From a candidate division NC10 bacterium SPGG6 (GTDB lineage Bacteria > Methylomirabilota > Methylomirabilia > Methylomirabilales > CSP1-5): a stretch of 23,236 bases of DNA. The stretch spans positions 1 to 23,236 of the forward strand of contig LXTG01000014.1 in NCBI GenBank assembly GCA_001643535.1. The letters run 5' to 3'. A program made the translations under genes and the position numbers. Positions within the stretch are counted from its first letter, which is position 1; each line of letters starts with the position of its first letter. Under the pieces are notes generated by a model. That model made no database searches, was not told the DNA's origin, and was given only the letters and a program-made list of their open reading frames with translations. Below are positions 7,411 through 15,622 of the stretch, in pieces.

Positions 7411-7464
7411 ATGTTGAATCCTTTGTTTGAAAGCACCGAACGTAACGGAAAACCCATTTTCTGA
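7411..7464 (+). CDS. Possible 17-codon leader peptide
   Basis: An ATG preceded by AAAAGGA at a short spacing opens a 17-residue frame, MLNPLFESTERNGKPIF, ending 14 bases before the start of the first ilv-operon gene. Its stop lies close to that gene's GAGGGGAGA ribosome-binding site, so reading it could influence initiation. Only three of 17 residues are Leu or Ile, well below the run of branched-chain codons in classical ilv attenuator peptides. It may be chance. Confidence 0.25.
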   Translation: MLNPLFESTERNGKPIF

Positions 7465-7478
7465 GCGAGGGGAGAACG

Positions 7479-9245
7479 ATGAGTGTCGCAGCAGGAAGTC
7501 CTGGCCTTGAGAAAGGCGTCGGAAACTTTGCCCTGATCGACACCCTGCATCAATGGGGGATCCAGCATTATAGCGGGGTGAATGGGGGAGGGGTCGTCCA
7601 CGTGACGAAGTATTTGGAGCCGCTCACCCATCCGTCACAGATTACCGACGGCATCCCCCGGTTTCTCACCATGGCGGAATATGCCTCGGGGTTTATGCCG
7701 TTGGGGTATTACCTCGCCTCGGGCCGGATCGCCTGCTCGATCACCACGACGGGTGCGGCGACAAAGCTCGGCTCCAGCGGGATCACCGACGCCAAACTGC
7801 ACAACATCCCCGCCGTGTATATCATCGCCCTGAATTCCATCGGCTCGATCGGGAATGCCCCCTTACAAGATGTGTCGCATTACGGCATGAATATTGTCCC
7901 ACAACTGCAAGCCGAGTTGGGGGATGGCTGCATCGTGATCGACGATATCAATCGACTCGAACAGGACCTCGACAAGGCCCAACGCATACTTCACGATTCG
8001 CGACCCGTGGTCTTTGCGTTTCATCCGGACATCCTGTCGAAGGAAATTGAGATGCATATTCCCAAGAGGGAAAGGCCGCGTACCCTCAACAACCAAGACG
8101 TGGAGGCCTTTCTCGCGCAGTTCCCGGGGATGGCGAAGGGACGCCGGGTGATTATTTACGTCGGCGAGGAGGCAGCTTTCTGTCCCGACATTGAGAAGCT
8201 TTCGACAGAACTGTCCGAACTTCTCCAGGCCCCCACTATCTGGTCTATCAACGGGGCCAACGCCGTCTCTCCCACGAACCCATATAGTTACGGGTACATT
8301 TTGTTTGGGGGGAACGACAAGGCAATGGAGATCTGGCGGAGCATCAACCAAGACGACATTGTCATCACCCTCGGATTTTGCCCCGGCGAGTACTCAATCA
8401 ATCTGGAGAACATTCGCGCGAAGTGTACCTGGCACTTTGGCGCCTACCCATACGGCTACGGCCAGGTGAGCGGTGATTTTCGACACCGGTGTGTGGGAGA
8501 CTACAAGCAGGTCCGTGGAGACATCGGGCTGGCGCTCGAGGCAGTCCTCCCGGGACTGAAGGCCATGGGCGTGGGGAAGGACAGACCGAACATTGAGCGG
8601 CTGGAGAATCTAAACTTCCGGGAGGTCTGGCGGGACGTCCGCAAGGACTGTGTGGATTTCATGAGCTTTTACGAGGAGTTGCCGAAGCACTGGCAACCCC
8701 ACAGTATCGGATTCGATGACGTCTGCCTCTCATATAAGGATCGGCAGTATGTCACCCAGCGGCCCGACCCGAATATCAAATTCTGGACGACGCACCATGG
8801 CTCGGCCATGGGCTGTGCGTTCGGATTGGGCGTTGGTGCCAAGCTGGCCGATCCGACTCTCCACACCTTCATGTTCTCCGGGGACGGATGCTGGCGACTC
8901 TTTGGTGGGTGCTTGGCCGACGCGGCTAACCTGGACCTCCGCTTGTTTATCATCAACAACGGGACATACGGGATTGTCGATAAGGGGCTGGAGGTCATCA
9001 TCCCGACCGTCGAAAAACCCCGCTACCACTCAAAGCTCCCCAGCATCGATTTTGTGGCAGCGGCGAAGGCCCACGGCTGGGATGGCTTTTACCTGAAGCC
9101 GGACCTCAGTAATTTGAAAGAGATCATGGACGCCTGCTACACTCCGGCGGGGAAGTCCATTCTGGTTGATGTCCCGGTGGATACCGAACAAGTGGTCGGC
9201 TTGAACGCCCGGCTGTTGAACTTAACGACACAAGCCTATCTGTAA
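7479..9245 (+). CDS. Divergent ThDP-dependent enzyme (ALS/decarboxylase superfamily)
   Basis: This 588-residue protein has the three-domain plan of the pyruvate decarboxylase/acetolactate synthase superfamily but matches no subfamily I recognise. The N-terminal pyrimidine-binding domain carries MAEYASGFMPLGYYLASGR with Glu67 at the position of the catalytic glutamate of the ALS HEQ motif, then TTTGAAT where ALS has TSGPGAT. The middle domain (about 200-350) lacks the RFDDR signature and any obvious FAD site, and has unusual aromatic and glycine-rich segments such as YGYILFGGND and HFGAYPYGYGQVSGDF. The C-terminal domain has the ThDP diphosphate/metal motif, GDG at 468-470 and NN at 493-494, with a 22-residue spacer slightly shorter than in ALS. 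A good GAGGGGAGA ribosome-binding site precedes ATG 7479. It is the first gene of an operon with an IlvB-like protein, ilvN and ilvC, pointing to branched-chain amino acid or related 2-oxoacid chemistry. Substrate and partners are unknown. Confidence 0.8.
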   Translation: MSVAAGSPGLEKGVGNFALIDTLHQWGIQHYSGVNGGGVVHVTKYLEPLTHPSQITDGIPRFLTMAEYASGFMPLGYYLASGRIACSITTTGAATKLGSSGITDAKLHNIPAVYIIALNSIGSIGNAPLQDVSHYGMNIVPQLQAELGDGCIVIDDINRLEQDLDKAQRILHDSRPVVFAFHPDILSKEIEMHIPKRERPRTLNNQDVEAFLAQFPGMAKGRRVIIYVGEEAAFCPDIEKLSTELSELLQAPTIWSINGANAVSPTNPYSYGYILFGGNDKAMEIWRSINQDDIVITLGFCPGEYSINLENIRAKCTWHFGAYPYGYGQVSGDFRHRCVGDYKQVRGDIGLALEAVLPGLKAMGVGKDRPNIERLENLNFREVWRDVRKDCVDFMSFYEELPKHWQPHSIGFDDVCLSYKDRQYVTQRPDPNIKFWTTHHGSAMGCAFGLGVGAKLADPTLHTFMFSGDGCWRLFGGCLADAANLDLRLFIINNGTYGIVDKGLEVIIPTVEKPRYHSKLPSIDFVAAAKAHGWDGFYLKPDLSNLKEIMDACYTPAGKSILVDVPVDTEQVVGLNARLLNLTTQAYL

Positions 9246-9315
9246 CTCTCGCTGCTTAACCGGGTAGGTCAGGGCCGAGGGACGGGAGTTTGCCTGGTAG
9301 GGGAAGGGGAGGGTT

Positions 9316-11046
9316 GTGAGGTTTACCGGTTCGGAGATCCTGGTGAAGTCTCTGGTAGAGGAAGGGGTGACCACGGTCTTCGGACATCCGGGTGATGTGT
9401 TCCTCCACGGTCCTGACATGCTCACAGACCTTCCATTCAAACACGTCCGCTGCCGCCACCCACAGGTGGCTACCCATGCGGCCGAGGGATACTACAAGGC
9501 TACGGGGAGGACGGGGACAGTCGTGGTCAGCTCGGGTTCAGGGGCCGCCAATTGTGTGACCGCGATCACCGATGCCTTGATAGATTCGATGGCCATTGTG
9601 GTGCTCAGCGGCCACGACCCTGCAGCGGTTATGGGCTGCGATACCTCCCAGGAGGCGGATGTCGTGGGAACCACTAGGGCCTGTACCAAACATAGTTTAT
9701 TGGCCCTGAAAGCCGATCACATTCCTCGCATCATAAAAGAGGCGTATTATATCGCCCGCTCTGGTCGGCCGGGCCCGGTCCTCGTGGACCTGCCCAAGGA
9801 CGCCATTATGGGGCGTGGCGAGTTTCGGGGGTATCCCAAAGATGTGTCTATCCGAGGCTACAATCCCCAACTCTATGGACACCCCGGCCAGATCAAAAAG
9901 GCGGCCGAGCTGATTGCTCAGGCCAAGCGGCCGGTGATCTATGGGGGCGGAGGCATTATCCACTCAGACGCGTCTGAAGAATTTTGCGAGCTAGTAGAAA
10001 TAACCCAGATCCCGACCACCCTGACCCTCATGGGGCTTGGCGCTCTCCCCACGAACCACCCACTCTGGCTGGGCATGCTTGGGATGTATGGGATCCCCTG
10101 GGCCAACATGTGCATGTTCAACTGCGACGTGATGATCGCCATGGGGTCCCGCTTCGATGATCGGATTACGGGTAAGCTTTCTGAGTTCGGGAAGCAGTGC
10201 AAGGTGATCCATGTGGATATCGACCCGACGTCGATCCAGAAGAATATCAAGGTGGACATCCCCATCGTCGGTGATGTGAAGTACGTCCTTCGCGCACTCA
10301 ACAAGGAACTCCGCAACGTAGAGCGGAACTGGGCAATGGAATTTGAGGAGTGGTACGGGGAGATCGAAGCCTGTAAGAAACAGCATCCCCTCCGGTACGA
10401 GCAGAGGGAGGGGGTGATCAAGCCGCAGTTCGCCATCGATATGATCCTCCGCCTGACGGAGGACTACGATCCGATCATCTGCACCGGGGTGGGACAGCAT
10501 CAGATATGGACGGCCCAGGTCTATCGGGGCCGCAAGCCCCGCCGGTGGCTTACGTCGGGCGGCCTCGGGACGATGGGATACGGCTTGCCGGCCGCCCTGG
10601 GGGGCCAGGCGGCCTTCCCGAACAGTTTGGTCCTGAACATCGAGGGTGATGGTGGCTTCCAGATGAGCATGTCAGATCTCTGCACCCTGGTGGAGCACAA
10701 TCTTCCAGTCAAGACCTTCGTGATCAACAACAAGGGCCTGGGGATGGTGCGCCAGTGGTACCAGCGCCATTCCGCCCACCCTTCCTCGCAGTCAGACCTT
10801 CGCCATCAACCCGACTTTGTGAAACTCGCGGACGCGTGCGGCGTTGCCGGAATGCGGATTGAACGGCCAGAGGAGGTAAAAGCGGGAATCGAAAAGGCGA
10901 TCAAGACTCCGGGCCCCGTCGTGGTGGATGTCGTGGTGGAGCAAGAAGAGCACTGCTATCCTATAATCTCCGCAGGGACCGCCATCAAGGACATCATCGA
11001 TTCAGGAGAGCCAATTCCCGATAAGCTGATTCAGGGCTGGCGTTGA
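9316..11046 (+). CDS. ilvB: Acetolactate synthase large-subunit homologue with HEQ to HPQ change
   Basis: ALS joins two pyruvates, or pyruvate and 2-oxobutyrate, in the first common step of valine, leucine and isoleucine synthesis. The 576-residue product has clear ALS marks: GRPGPVLVDLPKD (150-162), LGMLGMYG, RFDDR (279-283) of the FAD domain, SGGLGTMGYGLPAA, GDG (444-446) with NN (471-472), GMVRQW (476-481) and a VEQEEHCYPIISAG tail. The pyrimidine domain is abnormal. The invariant glutamate that activates ThDP, in the HEQ motif, is Pro49 (HPQ; codon CCA at 9460-9462). TSGPGAT reads SSGSGAA, and the YPGG and DAFQE motifs read HPGD and DTSQE. The mobile-loop region after RQW is also unlike normal ALS. 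The protein may therefore not be a conventional ALS alone; ilvN and ilvC downstream still tie it to the pathway. The GTG start has a strong GGGGAGGG ribosome-binding site. Confidence 0.88.
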   Translation: MRFTGSEILVKSLVEEGVTTVFGHPGDVFLHGPDMLTDLPFKHVRCRHPQVATHAAEGYYKATGRTGTVVVSSGSGAANCVTAITDALIDSMAIVVLSGHDPAAVMGCDTSQEADVVGTTRACTKHSLLALKADHIPRIIKEAYYIARSGRPGPVLVDLPKDAIMGRGEFRGYPKDVSIRGYNPQLYGHPGQIKKAAELIAQAKRPVIYGGGGIIHSDASEEFCELVEITQIPTTLTLMGLGALPTNHPLWLGMLGMYGIPWANMCMFNCDVMIAMGSRFDDRITGKLSEFGKQCKVIHVDIDPTSIQKNIKVDIPIVGDVKYVLRALNKELRNVERNWAMEFEEWYGEIEACKKQHPLRYEQREGVIKPQFAIDMILRLTEDYDPIICTGVGQHQIWTAQVYRGRKPRRWLTSGGLGTMGYGLPAALGGQAAFPNSLVLNIEGDGGFQMSMSDLCTLVEHNLPVKTFVINNKGLGMVRQWYQRHSAHPSSQSDLRHQPDFVKLADACGVAGMRIERPEEVKAGIEKAIKTPGPVVVDVVVEQEEHCYPIISAGTAIKDIIDSGEPIPDKLIQGWR

Positions 11047-11145
11047 GGACGCTACCGTCCGCTATCCGTCGTTCTAGCTCCAGAGAGGGATACTTTCCCC
11101 GAACAGGATGATCAAGGGGCGGGCACGGGCTTTGGTGAGGATAAG

Positions 11146-11721
11146 ATGAAGGGACAGACCCCTTCGCAGCGACACATTCTCACCCTCTTAGTGGAGAACC
11201 GCATCGGCGTTCTGGCCAAGATTGCCGGGCTAATTGCGGCCAAGGGCTATAATATGGATAGTGTCTCTGTCGGGGAGACAATGGATAATTCGGTTTCCCG
11301 GGTTACCCTCGTGGTGCACGGGGATGACTGGGTCATGGAACAAATGGTCAAGCAGCTTAATCGGGTGGTCGATGTGATCAAGGTTGTGGATCTCACGGAG
11401 GAGGACTTTATCGAACGCGAAATGATCCTAGTTCGGGTGAACGCCGATTCCCCCGACCGGGCCGAGATCCTCCGAATTGCCGATATCTTTCGGGCGAAGG
11501 TCGTGGATCTCACGCACCGGACCTATACCTTGGAGGTGACCGGAGCCGAGGATAAAATCCAGGCTCTGCTCGAACTCCTCCGCCCGTTCGGGATCAAGGA
11601 GCTCGTCCGGACCGGGCGGATAGCCATCGGCAGGGCGAACAAGAGTCTACCTCGGAAGCCGGAACGAGTGGCGGAGAATGGCGAGGATGTCGAGAAGAAG
11701 TCAAGCGCGGTTGTGAAGTAA
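11146..11721 (+). CDS. ilvN: Acetolactate synthase small (regulatory) subunit
   Basis: IlvN/IlvH stimulates the catalytic ALS subunit and gives feedback inhibition, usually by valine, through its ACT domain. The 191-residue product starts after a GAGGATAAG ribosome-binding site. The N-terminal ACT domain is intact: HILTLLVENRIGVLAKIAGL, then GYNMDSVSVGETMDNSVSR and a VVHGDD strand. The C-terminal ALS small-subunit domain follows, with EREMILVRVNADSPDRAEIL and DIFRAKVVDLTHRTYTLEVT, and PFGIKELVRTGRIAIGR closes it. About 25 charged residues extend past the usual end. Its presence implies that at least one large subunit encoded here is regulated as an ALS. Confidence 0.96.
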   Translation: MKGQTPSQRHILTLLVENRIGVLAKIAGLIAAKGYNMDSVSVGETMDNSVSRVTLVVHGDDWVMEQMVKQLNRVVDVIKVVDLTEEDFIEREMILVRVNADSPDRAEILRIADIFRAKVVDLTHRTYTLEVTGAEDKIQALLELLRPFGIKELVRTGRIAIGRANKSLPRKPERVAENGEDVEKKSSAVVK

Positions 11722-11741
11722 CGGAAAGCGAGGGAACGGAG

Positions 11742-12743
11742 ATGGCGAAGCTCTATTACGATAAGGATGCGGATCTCTCCCTTTTAAAGGGAAAAACCAT
11801 TGCCGTGATTGGTTACGGCAGCCAAGGGCACGCCCATGCCCTGAATCTGAAAGACGCCGGCTTCGATGTGGCGGTGGGGCTTTACCAGGGCTCGAAATCC
11901 TGGGACAAGGCCAAGGCGAACGGGCTCAAGGTGATGACGGTGGACGAGGCGGCGTCGGCTGCGCACATCATCATGGTGCTTCTCCCAGACCAGCACCAGC
12001 GCCGGGTCTATCTCGAGTCGATCGAACAGGGGCTGACGCCTGGCAAGACCTTGATGTTCGCTCACGGCTTCAACATTCATTTCCATCAGGTGATGCCCCC
12101 AAAAGACGTGGATGTCTCGATGGTGGCCCCCAAGGCGCCGGGTCACATGATGCGCCAGATCTATACGGAGGGATCCGGGGTCCCAGCCCTTTTGGCCATC
12201 TATCAAAATATATCGGGGAAGGCAAAGGAGACGGCCTTGGCCTACGCTAGAGGGATTGGATGCACGCGGGCCGGGGTCTTGGAGACCACTTTCAAAGAGG
12301 AGACTGAGACCGACCTGTTCGGGGAACAGACGGTCCTGTGCGGCGGACTCACAGCCCTGATCAAAGCCGCTTATGAGACGCTGGTGGAGGCAGGGTACCA
12401 GCCGGAGGTCGCCTATTTCGAGTGCCTCCATGAAGTCAAACTGATCGTGGATCTCTTCTACCAGGGGGGTCTGGCCTACATGCGGTACTCTGTGAGTGAC
12501 ACCGCCGAGTACGGAGATTACAGCCGAGGCCCCCGGGTCATTAACGAGGCGGTCCGGGCGGAGATGAAGAAGATCCTGCAAGAGGTCCAAGATGGAACCT
12601 TCGCTCGAGAATGGATCTTGGAAAATCAAGCAGGCCGCCCCAGCTTCCTGGCGCTCCGGAAGAAGGATGCCGAGCATCCCATCGAGATCGTGGGGAAAGA
12701 ACTCCGTTCTATGATGAGCTGGATCAAGGAAGGGCCCAAGTAG
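11742..12743 (+). CDS. ilvC: Ketol-acid reductoisomerase, class I
   Basis: IlvC isomerises and reduces acetolactate or acetohydroxybutyrate with NADPH and Mg2+, the second step of branched-chain synthesis. The 333-residue length marks the short class I form. The Rossmann nucleotide motif is GYGSQG (24-29). The loop after strand beta-2 reads GLYQGSKSW, with serines 51 and 53 suited to NADPH phosphate. The metal ligands are visible as D191 and E195 in ETDLFGEQ and E227 and E231 in ECLHE. HGFNIHF and VSDTAEYG (Ser252) are in place. The gene begins 20 bases after the ilvN stop and a strong terminator follows, so it closes the operon. Confidence 0.98.
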   Translation: MAKLYYDKDADLSLLKGKTIAVIGYGSQGHAHALNLKDAGFDVAVGLYQGSKSWDKAKANGLKVMTVDEAASAAHIIMVLLPDQHQRRVYLESIEQGLTPGKTLMFAHGFNIHFHQVMPPKDVDVSMVAPKAPGHMMRQIYTEGSGVPALLAIYQNISGKAKETALAYARGIGCTRAGVLETTFKEETETDLFGEQTVLCGGLTALIKAAYETLVEAGYQPEVAYFECLHEVKLIVDLFYQGGLAYMRYSVSDTAEYGDYSRGPRVINEAVRAEMKKILQEVQDGTFAREWILENQAGRPSFLALRKKDAEHPIEIVGKELRSMMSWIKEGPK

Positions 12744-12778
12744 TCCTCCGCTCCTCGGATGTTTCCCCTTGGCTCAGG

Positions 12779-12811
12779 AATGCCTCCGGAGCACCGGAGG
12801 CATTTTCGTTT
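12779..12811 (+). terminator. Rho-independent terminator of the ilv operon
   Basis: A perfect 11-bp stem, AATGCCTCCGG (12779-12789) with CCGGAGGCATT (12794-12804), encloses a four-base AGCA loop and runs into a T-rich tail. This is the clearest terminator in the window and lies 35 bp past the ilvC stop. Confidence 0.9.
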
Positions 12812-12845
12812 GCACCGTCCTTCCGAGAAGACGCGGGACACTCGC

Positions 12846-12875
12846 TTGACACGGATTTTTCGCCTATGGTACAAG
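12846..12875 (+). promoter_or_regulatory. Candidate promoter of the miaA-aroA-cmk gene group
   Basis: TTGACA (12846-12851) and TACAAG (12870-12875) are 18 bp apart, directly after the ilv terminator. The -35 box is perfect and the -10 box has four of six consensus bases. It would start transcription near 12882, just before the small membrane protein gene. Confidence 0.55.
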
Positions 12876-12889
12876 TCGTTCGGCCGCTC

Positions 12890-13303
12890 ATGACCGTTGA
12901 GGAAGACCCGGGACGCTTCCCAGCTATCTTTGTGCACCTCTCCAGCCCTGGAGAGAAGGGGAGAGTCAGGATCGGTAACCTGCTCCTCCTGCTTCTCCTG
13001 GCTGTCGGGGTCTACTTAGGCGTCCAGGTAATCTCTGCGTATGTCGATTATTTGTCGCTGTCTGAGACGGTCCGCCTCGTGGTCCGCGACGTCCACATGA
13101 CGCCGGAGCGCGTGGAACAGGGAAAGGAACGAATCCTGGCAAAGGCCCAGGAGCTGCAACTCCCTGCTTCGAAGATGCAGGTGATTTTGACCGTGGACCC
13201 GGATAGGATCGTGGTCAGGGTTAAGTGGCAGCAGCCGATCGGTCTCTTCGGATTTACGAAACCCCTCTCGTTAGAGATCGAGGACTCAAGATCTCTGCGT
13301 TGA
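12890..13303 (+). CDS. Small single-pass membrane protein, DUF4845-like
   Basis: From ATG 12890 the frame encodes 137 residues. It has one transmembrane helix (about residues 29-52, rich in Leu and Val) and an outward domain of about 85 residues with a charged helix (TPERVEQGKERILAKAQEL) and two strands, MQVILTVDPDRIVVRVKWQQ and LFGFTKPLSLEIED. That topology and the VDY after the helix resemble DUF4845 proteins, whose function is unknown to me. The start is uncertain. The frame is open far upstream into ilvC, no good ribosome-binding site precedes ATG 12890, and GTG 12932 is another option. It is followed immediately by miaA. Confidence 0.6.
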   Translation: MTVEEDPGRFPAIFVHLSSPGEKGRVRIGNLLLLLLLAVGVYLGVQVISAYVDYLSLSETVRLVVRDVHMTPERVEQGKERILAKAQELQLPASKMQVILTVDPDRIVVRVKWQQPIGLFGFTKPLSLEIEDSRSLR

Positions 13304-13311
13304 GTTACAGG

Positions 13312-14322
13312 ATGATATCTCCCGTGGACATTTCATCTGCCTCGACGGCCCTTGTCTCAACGCCCTCCGCCGACCTCCTTCCCTTTTTTGTCGCCCTGGT
13401 CGGTCCGACAGGAGTCGGGAAGAGCGCTATCGCTGTGCACCTGGCAAGAGCAGTAGGAGGGGAGATCATCGCGCTCGATTCGATGCAGGTCTACCGCCGG
13501 CTAGACATCGGCACCGCCAAACCAACTCCCGTAGAACAGAAAGGGATTCCGCATCACCTCATCGATATAGTGGACCCGGCGGACCCCTTCACGGCTGCCG
13601 ATTACGCCCGGTTGGCCCGTCAGGTCCTGAAAGAGATCCATTCCCGGGGCGGCCTCCCCCTCGTTGTGGGAGGCTCGGGTCTTTATCTTCGGGCCCTACG
13701 TGGAGAGATCTTCCCTGGCCCGCGGGAGGTCACGAGCATTCGCGCCCGTCTGGGAGAAGAGGTGGAAAAAGGAGGCCCCGAGGTGCTGCACGCGCGCCTC
13801 AACCGTCTCGATCCCCCGACCGCAGCCAGAATCCATTCGCGGGATTCTTTCCGCCTCATTCGAGCTCTCGAAATCATCGAGATCACCGGCAAGCGGGTAT
13901 CAGAGCTCTGGGAGGCCCACCGCAAGGAGCTGGCGCAATCCTCCGTCCTCTTCCTGGGCCTTCGACGGGAACGGACAGAGCTATACCGACGCATCAACGA
14001 CCGAGTGGACCGAATGTTCGCGTCCGGCCTTGTGGAGGAGGTCAAACAGCTCTTGGAGGAAGGCTACCCCTCAGATCTGAAGCCCTTCCGCAGTCACAAC
14101 TATCGCCACATTGCCGCGTTGCTGCTGGGCCAAGAGGACCTAGAGGACGCGGTGCAGCGGACTAAGCAGGAGACCCGTCATTACGCGAAGCGTCAAATGA
14201 CATGGTTCCGCCGGGAAAAGGAGATCACCTGGTTCGACCTAACTGACGCAGAGTCCCGAAGAACCACTGAGACGTTGATCGAGCGAATCCAAAGGCTTCG
14301 AGGGCGTTATGGAACGGCTTAG
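13312..14322 (+). CDS. miaA: tRNA dimethylallyltransferase
   Basis: MiaA transfers an isopentenyl (dimethylallyl) group to adenosine 37 of tRNAs reading UNN codons, improving decoding. The 336-residue product has an N-terminal P-loop GPTGVGKS (31-38), the substrate/catalytic block LDSMQVYRRLDIGTAKP with Asp56, HHLIDIVDPADPFTAADY, the VVGGSGLYLRAL motif and the C-terminal HYAKRQMTWFRRE signature. The frame extends to 13225, but ATG 13312, nine bases after the preceding stop, fits the family. About 20 Ser/Thr-rich residues precede the P-loop strand. The 3' end overlaps aroA by 14 bases in another frame. Confidence 0.97.
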   Translation: MISPVDISSASTALVSTPSADLLPFFVALVGPTGVGKSAIAVHLARAVGGEIIALDSMQVYRRLDIGTAKPTPVEQKGIPHHLIDIVDPADPFTAADYARLARQVLKEIHSRGGLPLVVGGSGLYLRALRGEIFPGPREVTSIRARLGEEVEKGGPEVLHARLNRLDPPTAARIHSRDSFRLIRALEIIEITGKRVSELWEAHRKELAQSSVLFLGLRRERTELYRRINDRVDRMFASGLVEEVKQLLEEGYPSDLKPFRSHNYRHIAALLLGQEDLEDAVQRTKQETRHYAKRQMTWFRREKEITWFDLTDAESRRTTETLIERIQRLRGRYGTA

Positions 14323-15622
14323 GATCCGGGGAGGAGCACGGGGGCTTCAGGGGACGCTCGCGGTCCCGGGAGACAAGTCTATCTCGCATCGCGCCATCAT
14401 CCTTGGGGCCCTGGCTGAAGGGCTCACAGAGATCTCGGGCTGTTCCAAGTCTGAGGATTGCCAGCGGACCTTCGAAGCTGTCCGATCTCTTGGAGTAGAA
14501 ATCGAAGGGTGGGAGGAAGAATCTCTCCGAATCTACGGAAAGGGACTTCGCGGACTCCGGGAGGCGGTAGACGTTTTGGACTGCGGTAACTCCGGAACCA
14601 CGATCCGCCTCCTTGCCGGTGTGTTGGCAGGGCAGCCGTTTCTCTCCGTCCTGACGGGGGACGCTTCCCTCAGGCGCCGGCCCATGGATCGGATCATTCT
14701 TCCCCTGAGACAGATGGGGGCAGAGATCCGGGGCCGGGCTCAGGATACACTCCCCCCCTTGGCGGTGCACGGTGGGACCCTTCGAGGGATAACCTACCGG
14801 AGTCCGATTGCCTCGGCGCAGGTGAAATCCGCGATCCTCATGGCCGGCTTGTTCGCCGAGGGTCAGACCACCATCATCGAACCAGTCGCCTCTCGGGATC
14901 ATACCGAACGTATGCTCGCGGCTTGCGGCCAGCAAGTGGAAAGGGGGGGAGGGGAAATAAGGATGGTGCCCTCAGGAACCCTCCAGGGGAGCAGTATCTC
15001 CGTTCCCGGAGACTTCTCCTCGGCCGCCTTTTTACTGGTGGCCGGCCTCATCCTTCCAGATTCCGACCTCACCCTCGATGGGGTAGGGGTGAATCCGAGC
15101 CGAACAGGTCTCTTAGAGGTTCTCCAGGCGATGGGGGGTAGCGTGGAGGTTCTCTCGCTGGACGAGAGTCTCGGAGAACCGCGGGCCAGTCTGCGAGTCC
15201 GCTCGAGCCGACTCAAGGGGGTCAGCATCGGAGGCGACTTGATCCCACGCCTGATTGACGAAATCCCCGTCCTGGCCGTGGCCGCCGCCTGTGCGGCAGG
15301 GAAGACCGTCATCCGGGACGCCGCCGAGTTGCGGGTCAAGGAGTCGGATCGGCTCCGGACCATTGCCGTGGAGCTGAGCCGCATGGGAGTGCGTACGGAA
15401 GAGCTCCAAGACGGGCTCATTATCCATGGGGGGCACGACCTTCATGGAGCCTGTTGCGAAAGCCACGGAGATCACCGGCTTGCTATGGCAATCACCGTGG
15501 CGGGCCTCCGGGCCGACGGGGAAACCACAATATTAGACACGGGGTGTATCTCTACCTCCTTCCCCGGCTTTGTGGATACCCTCCAGCACCGACTCCCCAA
15601 CTGCTTGGAACGAATGGCATGA
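14309..15622 (+). CDS. aroA: 3-phosphoshikimate 1-carboxyvinyltransferase (EPSP synthase)
   Basis: AroA condenses shikimate-3-phosphate with phosphoenolpyruvate, the sixth step of the shikimate pathway. The 437-residue product has PGDKSISHR (20-28, Lys23 in the active site), LDCGNSGTTIR (90-100), a phosphate-binding RRRPMDR, SAQVKSAILMAGL, PGDFSSAAF, DEIPVLAVAAA and the RVKESDRLR motif. The GNSGTTIR form differs from the NAGTAMRPL of E. coli-type enzymes and is closer to Gram-positive or class II-like forms. Glyphosate behaviour cannot be judged from this alone. The start lies inside the end of miaA and the stop overlaps the cmk start (ATGA), pointing to coupled translation. Confidence 0.97.
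   Translation: MERLRIRGGARGLQGTLAVPGDKSISHRAIILGALAEGLTEISGCSKSEDCQRTFEAVRSLGVEIEGWEEESLRIYGKGLRGLREAVDVLDCGNSGTTIRLLAGVLAGQPFLSVLTGDASLRRRPMDRIILPLRQMGAEIRGRAQDTLPPLAVHGGTLRGITYRSPIASAQVKSAILMAGLFAEGQTTIIEPVASRDHTERMLAACGQQVERGGGEIRMVPSGTLQGSSISVPGDFSSAAFLLVAGLILPDSDLTLDGVGVNPSRTGLLEVLQAMGGSVEVLSLDESLGEPRASLRVRSSRLKGVSIGGDLIPRLIDEIPVLAVAAACAAGKTVIRDAAELRVKESDRLRTIAVELSRMGVRTEELQDGLIIHGGHDLHGACCESHGDHRLAMAITVAGLRADGETTILDTGCISTSFPGFVDTLQHRLPNCLERMA

Noticed and set aside
11784..12677. A 297-codon - strand frame opposite ilvC
   Set aside because: Shadow of ilvC; no recognisable domain.
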